From contig JACMPQ010000062.1 of the NCBI GenBank assembly GCA_014377425.1, positions 1 through 64,000 of the forward strand: a stretch of 64,000 nt of DNA, in the 5' to 3' direction. The DNA is from Microbacteriaceae bacterium (GTDB lineage: Bacteria > Actinomycetota > Actinomycetes > Actinomycetales > Microbacteriaceae). The translations under genes were made by a program, and so were the position numbers. Below, piece by piece: positions 9,658-19,666 of this stretch (positions are counted from its first letter, which is position 1; each line of letters starts with the position of its first letter). The notes below the pieces were generated by a model. That model ran no database searches. It saw nothing but the letters and a program-made list of their open reading frames with translations, and was not told where the DNA came from.

Positions 9658-10906
9658 CGCCCCGGCTACCACCCCGCCGCCGCAAAAACCGGATGTCGCG
9701 GATGATTCGCATGCAACGATGACGGTGATTACCTCTCGTGAGCAGTATCTGGCTGCGGTAGACCAGATAGCCGCAGGTCACGGTCCGATCGCGATCGATG
9801 CCGAGCGTGCCTCCGGATTTCGCTACTCCCAACGTGCCTACCTGATCCAAATTTTTCGGCGCGGAGCCGGTATCTTTCTCTTTGACCCACCCGCGGTCGG
9901 CTCGTTTACGGAGTTGAACGCGGCGATTCGCCACGAAGAGTGGGTCTTGCACGCCGCGAGCCAAGATCTTGCCTGCCTGCGCGAGGTTGGTCTCGACCCC
10001 ACGCTCATTTTTGACACCGAGCTTGGTGCCCGGCTGGCAGATCTGCCGCGGGTTGGGCTCGGTGCCGTCGTTGAGGAGCTCCTCGGCATCCATTTGGCAA
10101 AAGAGCATTCGGCCGCCGACTGGTCTGCCCGTCCGCTCCCCCAGCCATGGCTGGTTTACGCCGCCCTCGATGTGGAGCTACTGGTTGATGTGCGTGACAG
10201 CATGGCCACTCTCCTCGGCTCGCAGCGCAAAACCGGTATTGCCGCTCAGGAATTTGCTGCGGTATTGGCTCGGGCAGTGAAGCCCGTCCGGGAGGATGCT
10301 TGGCGCAAAATGACTGGCTTGCACCTGTTGCGGAGTGCTCGCAATCTTGCTGTGGCGCGCGAATTATGGACGGCACGGGATGACTACGCGCGCGAGATCG
10401 ACACTGCCCCGGGCCGTCTCGTGCCCGACACCTCACTTGTCGCCGCCGCCAAGGCTATGCCGGAGTCAAAACGAGCGCTGAGTCTGCTCCGCGAGTTCAG
10501 CGGTCGCGCCAGTCGAACCGAACTTGATCGCTGGTGGGATGCCGTGGACGCCGGTCGAATGAGCACCGAACTTCCCGCACTTCGCGGCCCCGGCGAGGCA
10601 GTTCCTCCCCCACGCGTATGGGCCGACCGCAATCCCGTCGCCGACCGGCGACTGAAGGGCGCACGCGCTGCCCTGGTCGACATCTCGGAGCTCCTGAAGA
10701 TTCCGATTGAAAATCTTCTGCTTCCCGAAGCGCTGCGCAAACTCGCCTGGACTGCGGCCAACGACGCCGACCTTGCCTCCGTGCGATTGCTCCTGGCTGC
10801 GTCGGGCGCCAGGCCCTGGCAAATTGATGCAACGGCACAAACAATCCACCATGCCTTTGTGGATGCAGTACAAATCCCCGCACCGGGCTCCGTCGACGCA
10901 TCGTAG
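9641..10906 (+). CDS. rnd: RNase D-like 3'-5' exonuclease with HRDC domain
   Basis: The 421-residue protein has a DEDDy exonuclease domain (about residues 25-200) followed by an HRDC nucleic-acid-binding domain (about 240-320). The metal residues are visible in IAIDAERAS (D, E), AASQDLACL (D) and YAALDVELL (Y and D). It probably trims structured RNA 3' ends such as tRNA precursors. The GTG at 9641 overlaps the DUF3000 end. A second GTG at 9650 is an equally plausible coupled start. Confidence 0.9.
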   Translation: MLGVNNAPATTPPPQKPDVADDSHATMTVITSREQYLAAVDQIAAGHGPIAIDAERASGFRYSQRAYLIQIFRRGAGIFLFDPPAVGSFTELNAAIRHEEWVLHAASQDLACLREVGLDPTLIFDTELGARLADLPRVGLGAVVEELLGIHLAKEHSAADWSARPLPQPWLVYAALDVELLVDVRDSMATLLGSQRKTGIAAQEFAAVLARAVKPVREDAWRKMTGLHLLRSARNLAVARELWTARDDYAREIDTAPGRLVPDTSLVAAAKAMPESKRALSLLREFSGRASRTELDRWWDAVDAGRMSTELPALRGPGEAVPPPRVWADRNPVADRRLKGARAALVDISELLKIPIENLLLPEALRKLAWTAANDADLASVRLLLAASGARPWQIDATAQTIHHAFVDAVQIPAPGSVDAS

Positions 10907-10944
10907 GAACCAGCAACGGATTAAGTGCGAAAATTCGGCGAGCC

Positions 10945-10950
10945 TAGGAT
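10945..10950 (+). promoter_or_regulatory. -10 box of the beta-oxidation operon
   Basis: TAGGAT lies 32 nt before the fadA start. Here, unlike the leaderless genes, the predicted leader of about 25 nt includes a GGAGG ribosome-binding site. Confidence 0.45.
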
Positions 10951-10982
10951 CGGATGATCCGTGTTCAACAGTTGGAGGCATT

Positions 10983-12194
10983 GTGGCCGAACGAGCCGAA
11001 GTTGTATTCGTTGACGGGGTACGCACCCCATTTGGACGTGCTGGCGAAAAGGGGATGTTTTGGCAGACGCGTTCTGATGACCTCATCGTCAAGGCAATCG
11101 TCGGTCTCTTGGAGCGCAACCCCCGCGTTCCTAAAGACCGCATCGACGAGGTTGCTATTGCGGCAACCACCCAAACCGGTGATCAGGGCCTGACTCTCGG
11201 CCGTACTGCAGCACTGCTGGCCGGGCTGCCACAGTCCGTTCCCGGCTACGCCATTGATCGCATGTGTGCCGGAGCCATGACGGCCGTTACCACCACCGCT
11301 GGGGCGATCGCCTTTGGCGCCTACGACCTGGCGATCGCCGGTGGGGTCGAACATATGGGCCACCATCCGATGGGATTCGGCGCCGACCCCAACCCCAGAT
11401 TCCAGGCAGAGAAGTTGGTCAGCGCGGAAGCACTCAATATGGGCAACACCGCCGAGCGAATTCACGACCGCTTTCCCCGTCTCACCAAAGAACGCGCTGA
11501 CCGCTACGCCTATAACAGCCAGCGCAAGAACGCTGAAGCCTACGCGAACGGCAAAATTCAGCCCGACCTCATCCCGGTAGCGACCCGCAGCTCGAATGGC
11601 TGGGGGCTCGCAACCGTCGACGAAGCACCGCGCCCCGAAACCACCATCGAGGGGCTCGCCACCCTGCGCACGCCATTTCGCGCTCACGGGCGCGTGACCG
11701 CCGGGAATTCGTCCGGGCTGAACGATGGAGCGACCGCGGGCCTTTTGGCCAGCGCCGAGGCCGCTGGTGAACTCGGTCTAACTACCAAAATGCAGCTGGT
11801 GAGCTTCGCATTTGCGGGGGTCGCACCAGAAATCATGGGCATCGGCCCGGTTCCTTCCACCGAAAAAGCTCTGCGCAAGGCCGGACTATCGATTACCGAC
11901 ATCGGGCTGTTCGAGCTCAACGAGGCGTTCGCCGTGCAGGTGCTTTCGCTACTGGATCACTTTGGTATCGACGACGACGACCCGCGAGTCAACCCCTGGG
12001 GAGGGGCGATCGCCGTGGGGCATCCACTCGCCTCATCCGGTATCCGACTCATGATTCAACTGGCCGCCCAATTCGCCGAGCACCCCGAGGTGCGTTACGG
12101 GCTCACCGCCATGTGCGTGGGACTCGGCCAGGGCGGGTCAATCATCTGGGAAAACCCACACTTCATCGGAAAAACCTCGAAGGGCTCCAAATAA
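10983..12194 (+). CDS. fadA: Acetyl-CoA C-acyltransferase (thiolase)
   Basis: The 403-residue thiolase carries out the last step of fatty-acid beta-oxidation (3-ketoacyl-CoA + CoA to acyl-CoA + acetyl-CoA). The catalytic residues are present: nucleophile Cys in DRMCAGAMTAV near residue 93, His in GHPLASSGIR near residue 350, and the second Cys in AMCVGLGQGG near residue 380. The GTG at 10983 is chosen because GGAGG precedes it by 4-5 nt and the protein then begins in the canonical way. Its TAA overlaps the ATG of the next gene, so the two should be translated together. Confidence 0.94.
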   Translation: MAERAEVVFVDGVRTPFGRAGEKGMFWQTRSDDLIVKAIVGLLERNPRVPKDRIDEVAIAATTQTGDQGLTLGRTAALLAGLPQSVPGYAIDRMCAGAMTAVTTTAGAIAFGAYDLAIAGGVEHMGHHPMGFGADPNPRFQAEKLVSAEALNMGNTAERIHDRFPRLTKERADRYAYNSQRKNAEAYANGKIQPDLIPVATRSSNGWGLATVDEAPRPETTIEGLATLRTPFRAHGRVTAGNSSGLNDGATAGLLASAEAAGELGLTTKMQLVSFAFAGVAPEIMGIGPVPSTEKALRKAGLSITDIGLFELNEAFAVQVLSLLDHFGIDDDDPRVNPWGGAIAVGHPLASSGIRLMIQLAAQFAEHPEVRYGLTAMCVGLGQGGSIIWENPHFIGKTSKGSK

Positions 12195-14329
12195 TGACCA
12201 CTACCATCGCCCCGGATTTCGCTGAACTGAGCTCGATCATGACCGATGAGGTTGTCACGCATTCCTACGTGCGCGACATCCCCTTGGCCAGCGGCAAGAC
12301 ACTCGCGCTGATCACCCTCGACAATGACCGCGATCACTCCCGCCCGAACACCTTCGGGCCGATGGGGCTCATCGAACTCGGCGACACGCTCGCCGAGTTG
12401 CGCTCGCGGGCGGGCGCAGGAGAGATTCACGGCGTGGGCGTCACCGGCAAGCCGTTCATCCTCGCGGCCGGTGCCGACCTGAGCAAAATCGGGGATATCC
12501 CCAACCGCAAGATCGCAATGCAGATGGCTCAGCTGGGGCATCAGGTGCTCGGGTCGCTGGCTGAGCTCGGCGTTCCCAGTTTTGTCTTCATCAACGGCCT
12601 CGCCCTCGGTGGCGGCCTTGAGGTCGGTCTCAATGCTACTTACCGCACTATTGATACCGGTGTCGCCGGGGTCGCTTTGCCCGAGGTCTTTCTGGGCATC
12701 ATCCCCGGCTGGGGCGGTGCCTGGCTGTTGCCGAATCTGATCGGAATCGAGAACGCCCTAAAGGTGATTATCGAGAATCCTTTGAAAAACAATCGGATGC
12801 TGAGCGGGCAGGACGCCTTCAACCTCGGAATTGCCGATGCCATTTTCGGATCCACTAATTTTCTCGAGGATTCCCTGCGCTGGGCCGACGAGGTGCTCAG
12901 CGGAACGACCACGGTGAAGCGGCCCAACACACCCGGTGTGATCGAGCGAACGGTCAAGTGGGATGCGGCCATCAAAATCGCTCGCGGAATGCTTGAGCGA
13001 CGCATCGGCACGGTGGCCCTCAGCCCCTATCGGGCATTAGAACTCTTGAGGGCCGCGAAAAACACCGACCGGGCCACGGGTTTTGCTGCCGAAGATGACG
13101 CCCTGGCGGATCTCGTGGCGGGCGATCAGTTCAAGGCCAGCATCTACGCGTTCAATCTGGTACAGAAGCGCGCGAAGCGTCCGGCCGGAGCACCGGATAG
13201 GGGCCTCGCGCGGCCGGTTACCAAGGTGGGCGTCATTGGCGCGGGGCTGATGGCCAGCCAATTTGCGCTCCTCTTTGTGCGCCGACTGAAAGTACCGGTG
13301 GTGATCACCGATCTGGACCAGGCCCGAGTCGATAAGGGAGTTGCCTACATCCACGGCGAGATTGACGCCCTGCACCTCAAAAATAAGATCAGCGCGGATG
13401 AATCTAATCGTCTTCAAGCGCTAGTCACCGGCACCACCGACAAATCCCTCTTCGCTGACGCAGACTGGGTCATCGAGGCCGTGTTTGAGGAGCTCGAAGT
13501 CAAGCAGCAGGTATTCGCCGAAATCGAGAAGGTTATCTCCCCCACCGCCATTCTTGCCACCAACACCTCCTCGCTCTCGGTGGAGCAAATCGGTGCGAAC
13601 CTCGCCCATCCGGAGCGACTGGTTGGCTTTCACTTCTTCAACCCGGTAGCTATCATGCCGCTGATCGAGGTGGTTAAGACCCCACAAACGGATGACGCAA
13701 CCCTTAGCACGGCCATGGTGACGGCCGCGAAACTCTACAAAAATGCCGTGATCACGCGCGATACACCGGGATTTGTTGTCAACCGAGTCCTTGCCAAGGT
13801 TTTAGGTGAGGCGATGCACGCGGTAGACACCGGCACCTCCTTCGAGGTCGTTGAGGCATCGATGCAGCCTTTTGGCTTGCCGATGACCCCATTCGAGTTG
13901 CTGGAATTGGTGGGTCTCACCGTCGGGGCCCACGTGCTCGATACCCACCACGCCGCCTTCCCCGACCGTTTCTTCGACAGCACCAATCTTCATCGGCTCG
14001 CCGAGCACGGCAAAATTTTCGATCGCGACGCGAAAGGCAAAATCACGGGTTACAACCGCGAAGCGGTGAAGATCGTTTCCGGGGGTACTTCGCCGATGAG
14101 CGCCGAAGCGCTTCGAACACAGATTGAAACCGGACTCGCCGACGAGGTGCACCGGATGCTTGAGGCTCAGGTGGTTTCGGCACCGGAAGACATCGACCTC
14201 TGCCTCATCTTGGGTGCGGGTTATCCGTTCCAAATGGGCGGCCTCACGCCGTACCTCGACCGTGTTGGTGCCTCCCACTCGGCTTTTGGTGGGTCTTTTC
14301 ATACTCCGATGCTGCGAGGCACGCCCTAG
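12194..14329 (+). CDS. fadB: Enoyl-CoA hydratase/3-hydroxyacyl-CoA dehydrogenase (FadB-type)
   Basis: This 711-residue bifunctional subunit performs hydration and NAD-dependent oxidation in beta-oxidation. The N-terminal crotonase domain (about 20-300) has oxyanion-hole segments around KPFILAAGADLSKIG and NGLALGGGLEVGL. The dehydrogenase domain starts near residue 340 with VGVIGAGLMASQ, followed by HFFNPV and the NRVLA region. The ATG overlaps the thiolase stop (TAATG). With fadA it forms a complete trifunctional-type complex. Confidence 0.93.
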   Translation: MTTTIAPDFAELSSIMTDEVVTHSYVRDIPLASGKTLALITLDNDRDHSRPNTFGPMGLIELGDTLAELRSRAGAGEIHGVGVTGKPFILAAGADLSKIGDIPNRKIAMQMAQLGHQVLGSLAELGVPSFVFINGLALGGGLEVGLNATYRTIDTGVAGVALPEVFLGIIPGWGGAWLLPNLIGIENALKVIIENPLKNNRMLSGQDAFNLGIADAIFGSTNFLEDSLRWADEVLSGTTTVKRPNTPGVIERTVKWDAAIKIARGMLERRIGTVALSPYRALELLRAAKNTDRATGFAAEDDALADLVAGDQFKASIYAFNLVQKRAKRPAGAPDRGLARPVTKVGVIGAGLMASQFALLFVRRLKVPVVITDLDQARVDKGVAYIHGEIDALHLKNKISADESNRLQALVTGTTDKSLFADADWVIEAVFEELEVKQQVFAEIEKVISPTAILATNTSSLSVEQIGANLAHPERLVGFHFFNPVAIMPLIEVVKTPQTDDATLSTAMVTAAKLYKNAVITRDTPGFVVNRVLAKVLGEAMHAVDTGTSFEVVEASMQPFGLPMTPFELLELVGLTVGAHVLDTHHAAFPDRFFDSTNLHRLAEHGKIFDRDAKGKITGYNREAVKIVSGGTSPMSAEALRTQIETGLADEVHRMLEAQVVSAPEDIDLCLILGAGYPFQMGGLTPYLDRVGASHSAFGGSFHTPMLRGTP

Positions 14330-14353
14330 GCTTCAGGGCCGCCCATGAGGGCA

Positions 14354-14416
14354 GGCAGGCTGTCCCCGGGATTCGGCAGCCTGTCGTTAGGGTTCGACAG
14401 TCTGCCCCTGGCCTCC
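14354..14416. repeat. Degenerate 21-bp tandem repeat, three units
   Basis: Units at 14354-14374, 14375-14395 and 14396-14416 share the core ggCAGnCTGtC and an ggnTTC-like end. Units 1 and 2 match at 15 of 21 positions. It fills the gap between the convergent fadB and the membrane-protein gene. Confidence 0.6.
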
Positions 14417-14423
14417 GGTCGGC

Positions 14424-14855
14424 TCACGTCTTTGTTCGCTGGTCCTTCCCCGGGGACTCCGCACAGGCTTGGGCGAGCGCTCTGAGCCGGTCGGAGGCGG
14501 CGCGGGCCTTCAGGTCCGGGTCTTCCACCCGAGCATTCGAAGCCGCGGCCGCTTCTTCGTGCGCCGGCGCCACAGCGTCGTGGGTGGACAACCTCAACCC
14601 CTCTACCCGCAGGACCTCGTCGTACCGTTTCCACTCGCGTAACTTCGCCGGCCCGGCGAGATCGAAGAGAACCGCGAACAGACCGAGACAGCCGGCGATC
14701 GTGAGGGCAAAACCGCTTCTTCCTCCGGAATAATCACCGACCGCGAAGTCGACGAGGCAGATTACGGCTCCGAGCAAAATAGCATGACCAAAAACGATGG
14801 CCCAGACGAGGTGGCTACTTAGCGCGGGCTTCTTGTTCACGGCGAAACCGATCAC
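14424..14855 (-). CDS. Small hypothetical membrane protein
   Basis: I recognise no family. The 143-residue product has two hydrophobic segments (about residues 15-37 and 46-68) followed by a charged, Ala-rich tail from about residue 75 that could be helical. The GTG start at 14855 has no clear Shine-Dalgarno; a GTG five codons later is an alternative. It lies downstream of the YhgE-like gene, separated from it by a strong terminator, so it probably has its own promoter. Confidence 0.55.
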   Translation of the reverse strand: MIGFAVNKKPALSSHLVWAIVFGHAILLGAVICLVDFAVGDYSGGRSGFALTIAGCLGLFAVLFDLAGPAKLREWKRYDEVLRVEGLRLSTHDAVAPAHEEAAAASNARVEDPDLKARAASDRLRALAQACAESPGKDQRTKT

Positions 14856-14958
14856 TGGAGAAATGAGGTGTCCCCATCATGGCAGCCCCTGTCACAGCAA
14901 TTTTTGACTTTGGCGCTCTGGCCCCCAGTACCACCTCGAAACCAGCCAAAAATAACGA

Positions 14959-14999
14959 GAAAAAAGTCACTCTGCGCACCGGTGCGCTGCCACAGTGAC
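14959..14999 (-). terminator. Terminator of the YhgE/Pip gene
   Basis: On the minus strand an outer GTCACT/AGTGAC stem encloses a perfect GCGCACCGGTGCGC palindrome and is followed by six T. It begins 3 nt past the stop codon. Confidence 0.85.
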
Positions 15000-15002
15000 G
15001 CG

Positions 15003-16988
15003 TTAGTTTAGGCTGTCCGAGAAGTGTGGATTTGAGACTGCGATTGCGACTGAACTTCGTGGAATTGCCGCGGCGGGAAAGGTCTGGGGCAAGGCTGCGG
15101 CAACGGCGCCCGTCGCTGTTCGGCGATGGGTGGCCAGCACGGCGACTACCAGCGAGCCAATGAGCCAACCGGCGAGCTCCCGGGCGTCCGCCCCGGCAAT
15201 TGAGAGAGACCCGCCGTAAATGAGCTGGCGTAGTCCATCCACGGCGGCGCTCATAGGCATCGCCGTGTGGAGGAACATCAGCGGACCGGGCAGCGTCTGC
15301 CAGGGGAAAGTACCTCCGGCGGTGACCAATTGAACCAGCATGAGGCCAAGCCCAACGAAGGGTCCGATGCGGCCGAGCAAAATATTGAGTGTCCACATGA
15401 TTGCCGCGAACGTGGCGGAGGTGAGAACCATAAAGGCGATGGTGGCCGCCGGCTGGTCGACCCGCACCTTGAGCGCCACCGTTACGATGGCGAGCACCGC
15501 TGCCATCTGCAGCGAACCGAGGAGGGAAGCGGTGATCCACCCGGGTAAAAACCCTGTCAGCCGCCTCCGAACCGCCCTGCCGGCCGGCAGCTCTGGTGGA
15601 CGGATCATCAGAAACAGGGCATAGATCCCGATCCAGGCGCCGAGGCTGATGAAGTAGGGTGCGAGACCAGCTCCCAAGCTTCCGGCAGTGGTGAGGGCCT
15701 CGGCACGGACTGCTACTGGGCGTGCCATAGTGTGTGCCCTATTTGATCGCTCCGCGATGCTGGCTGCCGCAATTTTTGCCAAACCTTCTGCCAGGGAATC
15801 GTGAATGGTGGATGCCGTGCCGCTGGTTTCATCGATTGCCGCAGCCACACTCTGCGATCCGGCCGAGACCTCACGGCTGCCCGCCGCAAGCTCCGACGCA
15901 CCCGCTGCCGATCGCGCCACGCCGACGAGAAGCGTCGGTGCTTCTGCGGAAAGCTTTTGCACCCCGCCAGACACCCGCGCTGCGCCGCCGGAGAGAAGAT
16001 CTAGTTGCGTGCTGATGGTGTGGACTTGCGCGTTTACGCCCGCCGCATCTGCCGCCAGAGTGTCGAGGTGAGCAGTTACCAGCGAGAGCTGCGCCGGAGT
16101 GAGTCCCGCCTTTTCGAGGTCGGCGATAAGGGCTGCGCGAGCGACCGCGATGGATGCCGGGCTCAAATCAGCGTCAGCCACGGCTACCGCTCTTTGGCCC
16201 GCCGCCGCGAGGGTGGAACTCCCAATGGCAACGGTCTGCGCCGCAGCCGAGAGTTCTGCCGCCGTGACCGATAGGGACGAGGTTGCCCGCTTGAGGATGG
16301 AGAGGCCGGCGTCTAAACGGCCCGCACCATCTCGCAACTGACCGGCCCCCAAGGCGAGGTGCTGCGAGCCGTCGCCGATTTTGGTGAGCGCGCTGGATAG
16401 CTCGGCAGAACCGTCCACCACGGTGACAAGCCCGGAGCGCACCACATCCAATTGGGTCAGGAGGCCGGTTGCCGATGCGACCCGAATTTCTTGGGCGAGA
16501 GCGTCGGCGATGGTGTTTGCTGCCTGTTTAGCCACCGTCGTGGCGGCATAACTTGTGGCGTCGTTCGTGGTGAGCAGAAGGGTCGCCTTTTGCGACTTCA
16601 CCCCGGGCGTATTTTGTACGGTGGAGGCGACCTTCGCCGAGAATTCCGCGGGCATCCCGATTGAGAAGTCGTACGTACCGTTTTTGAGCCCGGTCGCGGC
16701 TTGTGCCGGGCTCACTCGATGCCAGTCAAACTTCCTGGCGGTAACGACCTTTTGGGCGACCCTGTCGCCGTAGTTCACCGTGACGTTGCCCACTTTTGCG
16801 CCAACATCCGAGACCACCAGTGCCGCGGGAATCCGACTCATATCGCTGTAGGGGTCGTGGTTCACCCAGATCAGCAGGCCGGTGTAGCCCGCAGGAACGG
16901 CGAGCAGCAGCACAAGGGCCACGAGAGTCAGAGGACGGCGCACCAGCCTGCCGAATTCGGCAGCCACAAGGAGAAATATCGCTTTCAC
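15003..16988 (-). CDS. YhgE/Pip-type membrane protein
   Basis: This 661-residue protein follows the YhgE/Pip plan (phage-infection protein-like, ABC-2-type membrane proteins): one N-terminal transmembrane helix (about 20-40), a long extracellular region, then about six C-terminal helices (from about 430). The extracellular part has repeated small-residue heptads (GxxxL/AxxLxxG patterns, about 200-410) typical of a long coiled or beta-helical stalk. The GTG start is fixed by an in-frame stop just upstream. Its GAGGAG lies only 2 nt away, which is unusually close. Function in actinobacteria is unclear (surface structure or secretion). Confidence 0.8.
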   Translation of the reverse strand: MKAIFLLVAAEFGRLVRRPLTLVALVLLLAVPAGYTGLLIWVNHDPYSDMSRIPAALVVSDVGAKVGNVTVNYGDRVAQKVVTARKFDWHRVSPAQAATGLKNGTYDFSIGMPAEFSAKVASTVQNTPGVKSQKATLLLTTNDATSYAATTVAKQAANTIADALAQEIRVASATGLLTQLDVVRSGLVTVVDGSAELSSALTKIGDGSQHLALGAGQLRDGAGRLDAGLSILKRATSSLSVTAAELSAAAQTVAIGSSTLAAAGQRAVAVADADLSPASIAVARAALIADLEKAGLTPAQLSLVTAHLDTLAADAAGVNAQVHTISTQLDLLSGGAARVSGGVQKLSAEAPTLLVGVARSAAGASELAAGSREVSAGSQSVAAAIDETSGTASTIHDSLAEGLAKIAAASIAERSNRAHTMARPVAVRAEALTTAGSLGAGLAPYFISLGAWIGIYALFLMIRPPELPAGRAVRRRLTGFLPGWITASLLGSLQMAAVLAIVTVALKVRVDQPAATIAFMVLTSATFAAIMWTLNILLGRIGPFVGLGLMLVQLVTAGGTFPWQTLPGPLMFLHTAMPMSAAVDGLRQLIYGGSLSIAGADARELAGWLIGSLVVAVLATHRRTATGAVAAALPQTFPAAAIPRSSVAIAVSNPHFSDSLN

Positions 16989-17161
16989 TGCTCCTCATTC
17001 GTGGTGGCCGTCTCCTCCGTAAAGAGTGAGATTTATTCGGGTACCTGATTTCTATTAATCCTCGCGAAGTTACCGGCCGTTGTTCACCGAATACCTCCCC
17101 CAGTTCGGGGCAAGCCTAGGCCCCGTTTCGATTTTGCGGCAGCACGATGCCAGCTTTCCGC

Positions 17162-18616
17162 TCAGCGCGGTACCGGCAGCACTGTCGGAGCCGGCGTAGC
17201 GGCTCGGTCCTCCTCAAGGAGAATCGCCACGCGCTTCGCGCTTGCGGTCGCCCGCCGACCGGTACTGAGGTACCCGAGCCCAACAACCACCGCAGCGCAA
17301 CCTACCGTCACCCACCAGACGGCATGGGTGGCAGCCGAGAAACCGGATCCAATAACCGATGCCCCACCGATCCCCGTAATCGAGCCGGCGATCGCAACCC
17401 CGATCGACACGCCAACCTGACGACTGGTGGAGGCAACGGCCGCCGCAGAACCGGCTTGTTCCCGGGGCATGCCCGAGACTGCCGTATTCGTAATTGGCGC
17501 GTTGATTGCCCCGAAACCGATGCCGAACAGCACATAAATCACCAACAATAACCACACCGGCGTCGAGGCGCTGAGCGTTGTCATCAACAGCGAGCTGGCG
17601 CCAATACCGAGGCCGGCGATGGTGAGTGGCAATCGCGTTCCCCGCCCTGCCACCAGTCGCCCCGATAGCGGTGAAGTGATAATTGTGGCTACGGCCAGCG
17701 GCAATAGGTACAGGCCGGTAGCGAAGGCAGACGCCCCGCGCACCTCCTGGAGGTAGAGCGTATTCAGAAAGAGAAACGCTCCGTAGGCACCAAATCCCAC
17801 TATTGCAGTGAGGGCCGCCGAACTGAACGGGATGCTGCCGAAATAGCGCAGGTCGAGAAGGGGATCGCGGCGGCGTCGCTCGTAAACAATTAGAGCGGTT
17901 AGCCCAGCTGCACAGAGGGCACAGGTACCGAGCACCACAACGGAGCTCCACCCCAATCGCGGCCCCTCAATCACGCCGAAGACAAGCGATGCGAGCGTGA
18001 GGCCGACCAGCAGCTGCCCGACGCCATCGAATCTCCGGATGCGCGCGGCACGGGACTCCGGAACGAAAAGCGCCGTGAGAACGATGGCCATGATGCCCAC
18101 CGGAACGTTGATCCAGAAAACCGCGCGCCATCCGATGGTGTCGACCAGAGTGCCCCCAACGAGCGGGCCGAGCGCGAGCGACACTCCCGCCACGGCGCCC
18201 CAAAACCCAATCGCATTGGCGCGTTCTTGGCGCCCCGGAAAGACAACCGTGACTATCGATAGGGCCACCGGGTTCATCATGGAGCCGCCGATGGCCTGCA
18301 AAATTCGAAAGACGATGAGCCAAGAGACCGAGGGCGCCAATCCGCAGAGAAACGAACTGAGGGTGAAAATTACCAGCCCCAGTTGAAAGGTTCGTCGGCG
18401 TCCGAGCCGGTCAGCGGTCGTTCCCGACAACAGTAAGAGGCTGGCGAGAACCAGCGTGTAGGAGTCGATCACCCATTGCAGCTCGGAAATGGTGGAGTGA
18501 AATTCCTGCCGAATAGCCGGGAGAGCAACGTTTACGACCGTGGCATCCAACGACACAATGAACAAACTGAGGCAACAAATGGCAAGGACGAGACGCTTAC
18601 GAACAACGGTGGGCAC
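17162..18616 (-). CDS. MFS transporter, DHA2 (EmrB/QacA) family
   Basis: The 484-residue protein has about 14 hydrophobic helices, as expected for 14-TM drug:H+ antiporters. Motif D1 is SLDATVVNVALPAI at the first helix, motif A is GTTADRLGRRR, and motif C-like GPLVGGTLVD is near residue 155. Substrates cannot be predicted. The GTG start lies 6 nt after TACGAT, so it is probably leaderless. It is followed at some distance by the YhgE-like gene on the same strand. Confidence 0.9.
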   Translation of the reverse strand: MPTVVRKRLVLAICCLSLFIVSLDATVVNVALPAIRQEFHSTISELQWVIDSYTLVLASLLLLSGTTADRLGRRRTFQLGLVIFTLSSFLCGLAPSVSWLIVFRILQAIGGSMMNPVALSIVTVVFPGRQERANAIGFWGAVAGVSLALGPLVGGTLVDTIGWRAVFWINVPVGIMAIVLTALFVPESRAARIRRFDGVGQLLVGLTLASLVFGVIEGPRLGWSSVVVLGTCALCAAGLTALIVYERRRRDPLLDLRYFGSIPFSSAALTAIVGFGAYGAFLFLNTLYLQEVRGASAFATGLYLLPLAVATIITSPLSGRLVAGRGTRLPLTIAGLGIGASSLLMTTLSASTPVWLLLVIYVLFGIGFGAINAPITNTAVSGMPREQAGSAAAVASTSRQVGVSIGVAIAGSITGIGGASVIGSGFSAATHAVWWVTVGCAAVVVGLGYLSTGRRATASAKRVAILLEEDRAATPAPTVLPVPR

Positions 18617-18622
18617 TGGTCG

Positions 18623-18628
18623 ATCGTA
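18623..18628 (-). promoter_or_regulatory. Leaderless -10 box of the DHA2 transporter
   Basis: TACGAT, 6 nt, then the GTG at 18616. Confidence 0.55.
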
Positions 18629-18658
18629 GTCACGAACGTTTGTTAGCGGCCCGGGTAC

Positions 18659-19636
<978 letters not shown>

Positions 19637-19666
19637 GACTACTTTCTGAATGGAGAGAGTGATGCG

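Noticed and set aside
14815-15540. Minus-strand 241-codon frame overlapping the YhgE/Pip gene
   Set aside because: It overlaps the membrane domain and terminator of the real gene in another frame, and its translation is Arg/His-rich.
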